NCBI RefSeq assembly: GCF_018873765.1 | Contig: NC_057923.1 | Coordinates: forward strand, 60,568,593-60,632,592 | Length of the DNA: 64,000 nt | Source of the DNA: Telopea speciosissima | Taxonomy: Eukaryota > Streptophyta > Magnoliopsida > Proteales > Proteaceae | Reading direction: 5' to 3' | In this document: piece by piece, positions 58,975 through 64,000 of the stretch | Layout: every line of letters begins with the position of its first letter | Numbering within the stretch: position 1 is the stretch's first letter | Program-made: the position numbers and the translations under genes | Notes under the pieces: generated by a model | Seen by the model: only the letters and a program-made list of their open reading frames with translations | Databases searched by the model: none | Told to the model about the DNA's origin: nothing

Positions 58975-61452
58975 CTTCCATTCTCAAAGTTGCTGTTCAA
59001 TGCCCATAATGGTACTTGCTTCTCATCTCTTCATTTCCACAATTCCTTCCAACCCCACTTTTCCACCAACACTTTCCCATAGTTCAGCCTTAGTTGAAAC
59101 TTAGGCTATGCTACATCCATTACACCTTTCAAAAGACGGTACCTTGAGTGATTCGAAGTTCCTTGCACTCTCAGTTAATTGACTAACCCATATATGGTCA
59201 CAATTACATTACTGTACAGGCTTAATGGCTTTGCCAGTGCATGGTATCACAATATGAATAAAATTGGATGGGGGTTCTCTTATCCACTCAAAGGAATTAG
59301 CATAATTTTTATAGAATAGAAGCATTTATTTTGTCCCAACGGAAAAAAATAACTTGGATATAGGAACACATAAATCATCAGTATGGAAGGTGATTTAGAA
59401 GATGACGTCTCACAGAGTAGTCCTGGAGGATATATTTTTTTCCTATGTATTACATATTATTAAACTGAAAAGAACAAGAAACATGCAACCTTACTTGGTG
59501 CTGATGTATAATGCGGATCATAAGCATTATGCCAATAGCATCATGACAATTTAGAAGGATTGCATTGAAGTGTTCATCGATTACAGCAAATGGACCTGTG
59601 GAAACCAAAGCAAAACAGAACATCTATGAAATTCTTATCTCAATGGTATCAATTCCAAAATTAAGACCAGGTACATGTTTCATGATTACCTGCAAATATC
59701 TCATAGAATATAGATTCTTCACCAAAGAAATCATCACAGAAGAGATATCTATAGGACAACAAAGACATTAGAATTTCAAGTTACACTTTCCTATGGGGCG
59801 CAAAAAAGGGAAAGGGTAGAAAAGCATCAGAACAAGATATCAAAGAATAGAGGAAGAATTGACTACTCTGAGGTGACAGTATCCATAAGAAGCTTGTGCA
59901 AGCTCCTGAAGAGAACTTCATATGGATACTTCTGAGAGCTTGCTTCAGCTATATGTGGGATCAATGCAGGTTGTTCGATTTTCTGAAAACAATAAAAAGA
60001 CTCAACTTAAATAATGAAATTTAGTTTTTGGCACTCAAACTAACCCCCCCACTCAAAAGAGGGAAAAAGTTTTTAATTAATAGTTTCATTTTTTTTTAAG
60101 TGTAATCTCTCTGGCTGAGCCCACTTAAAGAGGTACCTTACGGGGGATCATTATCTGTAATGAGGGAGCTTATTTGGTGCTCAGACTTTGTGGGCAGGTT
60201 CTCCATGTCCCATTGACTCATAATGTAAGTTTCAGCGCAAAAGCACAACACCATTTAGCACAACTAATAAGTAAATTGTCAATATTTGGATGGTAGGTAA
60301 AAAAATTCAATATATGGTGGCCATATGATTGATTTTGGCTTTGTTTTATGACATATGGCTGATTCATAGGTTCCTATTGATGGTCCGAAACTCCAAATTA
60401 CCGCATCAGCCCTCCACTTTTTTCCCCCTTTCTGGATAGATATAATATGCAGCCAAATCACAGATGCCTTGAGATGGATTATGGATGTGTTCGGTTATGG
60501 TCCATTGGTTTTTAATTGTAATGAGCTTCTTTAATGGGTCGCTACCATGGTAGTAGATAGGAGTATGAGTTATAATCGAGAGTCTTAGTTTTGTTTATAT
60601 ATATTCCCAAATGGAGTTTGAGAGTTTAGGTCAATTAGAGTTTCTATTTCTACTTTAGAGTCCTATAAGACACACAGGAATTGACTTTGGCCATGTGGAT
60701 TCATGGGATGCATTTGGATTGCTCCAATTGAAGAGTGTATTATCTTAAGCTAGAAGAGTGTATTCTCTTCCATGTATAAGTGGATCCCTAACAGACTACT
60801 AAGGTGAAATCCTACTGCCTAGGAGGATTCCTTAGGGTTTCTTTGGATGGAAATCAGACTCATATGGTAAGATTTCTATAAACTTTCCCAAAAGAGAAAG
60901 GCCAAATGTAAAAATTCAATCCGAAAGTATTGAATTTGAAGTCATCTCTGAATATGCTTTCATTAAAATTTTCAAAAGTTAAGATCAGTGAGCATAAGTA
61001 TTTAAAGCTAAAACTCTTCTGCTCTTTGTAAAAATGGGTACTATGTAGAACTAATTTTTCCGATGTTAAGGTTTTGGGAATAAAACTAAGAATATTATAT
61101 ATAGTGTGGAAATTAAAAACTTTGGCAAGATATTCTTAAGAATTCATGTCAGTTATTTGCACTAGGGGAAGCAATAAAACTCCATTCTGAGACTGTCAAA
61201 TTAAAGGCAAAACTCTAAAGTGCATTATCACCCAAAAAGAAAAAAAAGAATATGCTAGTTATAAGAGACCTTTAAAATGTTTATCCTATCCCCCAAGGCA
61301 AATACAGCAGATCGGTTTTTTAAAGGTTCTCTTCCTCTTGAAAAGAGGCCAGCACTTCTGGTTTCTACTCCAATCAAATCACTTGCTGTTGCTATATCCA
61401 GTTGTAGTTTCTCCAGTGCTTGAATATAAACCCGGAAATGGGCACTCAGAAC
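47058..61452 (-). CDS. VPS52: VPS52, GARP tethering complex subunit (C-terminal 420 residues; N-terminus outside window)
   Basis: Ten minus-strand coding exons join in frame: 61452-61270, 59982-59867, 59748-59690, 59595-59495, 49506-49456, 48955-48776, 48682-48548, 47981-47907, 47504-47447 and 47362-47058. Together they encode 420 residues and a stop. Recognisable blocks, in order, are [145 protein letters not shown] and the end [10 protein letters not shown]. This matches plant VPS52 (POK in Arabidopsis), a GARP/EARP subunit that tethers endosome-derived vesicles at the trans-Golgi and is needed for pollen tube growth. No upstream exon could be found up to 64000, so about 280 N-terminal residues lie outside. 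Intron 49507-59494 is nearly 10 kb because of nested transposons. All visible splice sites are canonical, so the gene appears functional. Confidence 0.96.
49861..50280 (-). mobile_element. Copia polyprotein fragment (fossil) in VPS52 intron
   Basis: The minus strand shows FLGYS followed by [20 protein letters not shown], the typical end of a Copia integrase region. It is not a host exon: it has no VPS52 similarity and the frame is broken. What follows downstream of this motif is not recognised. A T-run at 50307-50324 stands outside it. Confidence 0.55.
50374..50526. mobile_element. Near-perfect hairpin MITE with ~10-bp target duplication
   Basis: The arms are 50385-50432 and 50467-50514: GCTACCCACATGGGGACGGG, then TGGGGACAGATCTGA, then CCTCCATGGGG against its inverse. 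They are about 48 bp with about one mismatch. ATGGGTAGGG stands at 50364-50373 and again at 50527-50536. The long flanking repeat and lack of coding sequence suggest a Mutator- or hAT-type MITE. A (GGGTA)n run follows the right copy. Confidence 0.75.
51000..51152. mobile_element. MITE with 13-bp perfect terminal repeats
   Basis: TTCATAGTTGTCA at the left end is the exact inverse of TGACAACTATGAA at the right end. The interior carries repeated AGGCGCC/GGCGCTTTGGTCACC words typical of a plant element family with 'GTTGTCAAGGCG' ends. Confidence 0.65.
51456..56154 (-). mobile_element. Copia fossil array: three LTRs and two internal units, inside the RTE LINE
   Basis: LTR copies end at 51766, 54098 and 56154, each starting on the minus strand with TGTTAGAGTT and followed (for the first two) by a purine tract. 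About 220 bp are shared by all three; the copy at 51456-51766 appears longer. Two internal units lie between them (51767-53870 and 54099-55930). Each has the same parts: end of integrase (PKVFGCVC), reverse transcriptase ([23 protein letters not shown] in the first) and RNase H ([21 protein letters not shown]), ending MYDIYSPA or MYNIYSPA. Both units are shorter than a whole Copia interior and share the same edges. The LTRs differ from one another at roughly 4-5% by eye, suggesting an age of one to two million years at usual plant rates. The array is broken, with several breaks. The first unit also carries a MITE. Confidence 0.88.
52384..52652. mobile_element. MITE inserted in the Copia array
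   Basis: The element interrupts one Copia unit exactly where its sister unit is continuous. ACTCAAGCT (52375-52383) and ACTCCAGCT (52653-52661) flank it, a 9-bp duplication with one mismatch. The ends are TGGTGTAAATG and CGTTTACATTCC. The interior repeats CTATCCGAATCCGT twice and TATCCGTTTAGCACTATCCG twice, an internal duplication. It resembles the element at 1007-1125. Confidence 0.75.
58914..58973. repeat. Compound (CT)n(CA)n microsatellite
   Basis: A CT run (58914-58942) passes directly into a CA run (58945-58973) just beyond the 3' end of the RTE element, in the VPS52 intron. Confidence 0.8.
59983..61269. other. VPS52 intron, no element recognised
   Basis: AT-rich intron sequence between the exons ending at 61270 and starting at 59982. 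No coding signal or inverted repeats were found. Confidence 0.5.
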
Positions 61453-61635
61453 CTGCAATGTAATAGCTGTACTTCAATAAAGATGAGAAGTAAATTTATC
61501 AAACATAATCTTTATACAATTTTTTGACAAGTGTCAAATTGCACAGTGGTCGCTATTCAAAGGCAGTACCTCAAAGATAATCCTATGACAATATACTGCA
61601 TAACTGTAATTCTTTCATGTACAACAAAACCACTA

Positions 61636-63290
61636 GGGAAAATTACACTGCCACCCCCTGAGGTTTGTACTAAATAGTGCGACCCTCTGTGTTTTCAAAA
61701 TATACACCCAGCACCTTAAAGTGGACGATGTTAAATATAAAATTTAAATGACGATTTTGCCCTTCAATGAAAATCCTATTCTAATTTTTTTTTTCTAACA
61801 TAAAAAAGTGGGACCCACCACTATTTCTTCCTCTTCTTCCTTCTTCTTCTTCCTTCTTCTTCTTCAACCACCGCCCACCACTGCTGCAACCTTCGTCCCA
61901 CTCCTTACGATCTAGAGTTTCTAGTGCATTTCTGACGACCGTACATTGCGTTCGAGAAGATCAAATGGTTTCCCCTTTCTTTAATTCTGAATTTTCACAG
62001 AGAATGAACTGGGTTCGGTTCAGATGGCATGGAGTACGCATTGATCAATTACTCTGTTAACTGCTAAAAGCCTAAAACCATCACTTCTTTCAACCACACT
62101 TGTCACTGCTGTACTGCAATTGGGTATGAGAGGCCAATGAGGTAACATGTGAACTGTACTAAAATTGATTTTTTTTCTCATTAACTATCTCCCAAAACTC
62201 CAAAATCTTACTATAAGAATACAACTTTGATTAACCCTTCTCAGTTCTCCCAAGGTTTATTCCCTCAAAGTTAGTCTCCATGGCGTGCAGGTCTCTCTCG
62301 TGTCTTCTCTTCTTCATGTGGGTCTTGGTTGCATCTGCAGGTACCTTTCTCTCTCTCATTTGTATTTAATTGCATCTGTTCTACAGCAGCAAATTGTTAA
62401 TGTGTTTTGAATAATTCTTTTTGTTTTTGTTAATGAAGAGGAGATGGTGGTGGTGAATGATACTGGGAGAATGTGTTACTCGAAGAGCGATTGGTTCAAG
62501 GGCCCCGGAGATGGTGGTGGTGAATGATACTGGGAGGATGTGTTACTCAAAGTGCGATCGATTCAAGAGCCCATGCTACAGTCACACCAATTGTTCTATT
62601 GTGTGTCTGACCGAGGGTTTCACCGGCGGACACTGCAAACAGCCCCGGCATCGATGCGTCTGCGAGAAGAAGGAAGAAGAAATAAAAATAATAATAAAAG
62701 GATTGAATAAAGAAACAAAACCAAGGGTAGGTTTGAATAAAAAATTTTAAAACTGATGAGATAGGAATAGCAGGTTTTCGGTTTCTCCATTCTTCTTCTT
62801 ATTCTCAACCGAGACTCCCATCCGTCTCCACCACCTCTACAGTCATCCGTGCCCTTTGCGATCCCCAACCTTTGCAATAATCGACCGCTGCAATCGCCGC
62901 CCAGCCGTGCACCCCGTCGTCGGTGATGGCCTCAGCAGATCGCCACAGCAAGAACCTGAGGCAGGTCGTCGGTGATGGGCTCAAAGATTGCCAACCTTTG
63001 CAGATCGCCAGAACCCTAAACCCGTGTCAGATTCGAGTAGCAGGGGAAGGGGGTGTGAAGTTTGGGCTGCCCCATGGGCAAAATTGTAAGCTCACACTCC
63101 ATTAAGGGTATATTTGTCATTTTAAGGCATCAATGGCCAACACGTCAGCAACTAACGCGAATGCTCTAACGGAGTGGGGCTGAGTGTAACAAGTACCCTA
63201 AACTCAGGGGGTCGGGGTGTATATTTTGAAAATGCAGGGGGTTGCACTGTATTTAGTACAAACCTCAGGGGGTGGTAGTGTAATTTGCCC
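61636..63290 (+). mobile_element. Pack-MULE (Mutator-like element carrying a host gene copy)
   Basis: The left end (GGGAAAATTACACTGCCACC, then CCCTGAGGTTTGTACTAAAT, then TTTTCAAAATATACACCC) is inverted at the right end (GGGTGTATATTTTGAAAATG, then ATTTAGTACAAACCTCAGGG, then GGTGGTAGTGTAATTTGCCC). The arms are about 75 bp and highly alike. AAACCACTA (61627-61635) and AAACCATTA (63291-63299) are 9-bp target duplications with one mismatch, the Mutator signature. No transposase is visible in the 1,655 bp. The interior instead carries a defensin-like gene copy. It sits just upstream of a VPS52 exon, most likely within a VPS52 intron. Confidence 0.85.
62280..62750 (+). pseudogene. Defensin-like (gamma-thionin family) gene copy, fossil
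   Basis: A first exon (from 62280) encodes a typical secretory signal peptide (MACRSLSCLLFF...VASA). A ~98-bp intron with GT-AG ends follows, at the position usual for plant defensins, just after the signal peptide. The second exon carries the family's cysteine spacing around NCSIVC, EGFTGGHC and RCVC. It lies wholly inside the Mutator-like element, and the kept intron shows that genomic DNA, not mRNA, was captured. The copy looks broken, with about one or two breaks, and expression of a functional peptide is not expected. Confidence 0.72.
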
Positions 63291-63299
63291 AAACCATTA

Positions 63300-64000
63300 T
63301 GATATAGGCTGACACATAGAGCTTCTGGCTAAAAAGTGGATGAGGCAGAGAAAAAACATTTTTTTTTGGGGGGGGGTGAATAGCAGATATACTTCCCTGA
63401 TCCTGGTTTAAGACATCTAACATACAAGCAAACATATGTAACATATGAGTAATCAGATGTTAAAGGTAGCACAAATCAAGACACAACATGTACCATCTGC
63501 CTGAGCTGAAATCAGCACCACCCTCACCTATACCAGGCTGCAGGCTCAGACTGGGCTGGTATACATGTAATCCATAGAGGACTGACTACAACATATAGCA
63601 TCCAGCCGAAAACAGAAAAGGGGCAGCTACAAGAGATGAGCGGCTTCCCCTTAAGGCTCCCCAAGAACCAAACACCAACCAATGCCATGTCAAAAACCAA
63701 GATGTGTTCTGCCCCAATAAAAAATCTCAGTGAGAATTTCCAAAGAAAGCATTCCTGTTCTTTTACACTTTCACTTGGAGCTCCAAGGACAGCACTCTTA
63801 CAATTGACTCTGATGATGGGTTCAGGATCCCTTCCACACTTAAGAAACCTATTTGTTTGTTAGACAAAACTTGTTTTAAATATCTTGCTTCCCATTCCAG
63901 AATCCAAGTCAACTGGGGACAAAAAAAACTTACTACACGGATGGAGCTATAAAGGAGACTTTTATGAAAGATGTCCTTGTACATCGTCAGAGTGAATCAA
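63300..64000. other. Right edge, nothing recognised
   Basis: This is probably VPS52 intron. I searched it by eye on the minus strand for the exon that should precede [11 protein letters not shown] and did not find it. A mononucleotide-rich T/G run lies at about 63360-63377. Confidence 0.4.

Noticed and set aside
63763-63984. 73-codon minus-strand frame as the missing upstream VPS52 exon
   Set aside because: It shows no similarity to the VPS52 region expected before [11 protein letters not shown].
1-64000. CRISPR arrays, bacterial operons, organellar DNA
   Set aside because: No regularly spaced repeats with unique spacers, no ribosome-binding-site operons and no chloroplast or mitochondrial gene order were seen.

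Overview
The window is plant nuclear DNA, most likely from a eudicot. The host genes have many short exons with GT-AG introns. They match plant families closely (MUTE, VPS52, signal peptidase SPC3, AILP1/TSJT1, pectate lyase, basic 7S globulin-like proteins). The spaces between genes are AT-rich and full of LINEs, SINEs, LTR elements, MITEs and GA/CT microsatellites. I cannot fix the order or species. There is no bacterial, organellar or CRISPR signal.

Layout. 1-9,190 is almost all decayed repeats: the 3' part of a Copia element, a MITE, a 5'-truncated LINE with perfect 12-bp target duplications, an LTR, and a copper-ATPase (RAN1/HMA7-like) pseudogene interrupted by a SINE. A long hairpin follows at 9,193-9,334. 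9,629-12,975 holds two host genes, a divergent pectate lyase (+) and an AILP1-like gene (-). 13,000-22,000 has no gene I can support, but contains a solo LTR, a 64-bp tandem repeat and several foldback elements. 22,076-27,191 is a complete six-exon SPC3 gene (-). 28,639-37,505 is a cluster of three intronless aspartic-peptidase-like genes (-, -, +), all lacking both canonical catalytic triads, with a Ty3/gypsy remnant between the first two. 41,342-43,559 is MUTE (+), the stomatal bHLH master regulator, with a TATA box running straight into a (GA)n tract. 47,058 to beyond the right edge is VPS52 (-), of which the last ten coding exons are visible.

The most striking structure is the roughly 10-kb intron of VPS52 (49,507-59,494). 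It holds an RTE-type LINE, which is split by a Copia array of three LTRs and two internal units, which itself carries a MITE. The intron also holds a hairpin MITE, a second small MITE and a Copia fragment. Upstream of the last visible VPS52 exon lies a Mutator-like element (61,636-63,290) with ~75-bp terminal repeats and 9-bp target duplications. It carries an intron-containing defensin-like gene copy, so it looks like a Pack-MULE.

Functionally the host genes are unrelated neighbours rather than a pathway: cell-wall pectin (pectate lyase), stress/Al response (AILP1), ER signal-peptide removal (SPC3), apoplastic inhibitor-like proteins (the 7S globulin cluster), stomatal fate (MUTE) and endosome-to-Golgi tethering (VPS52). 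Exon boundaries were set by reading splice sites and keeping the reading frame across each junction. They have not been tested against transcripts.
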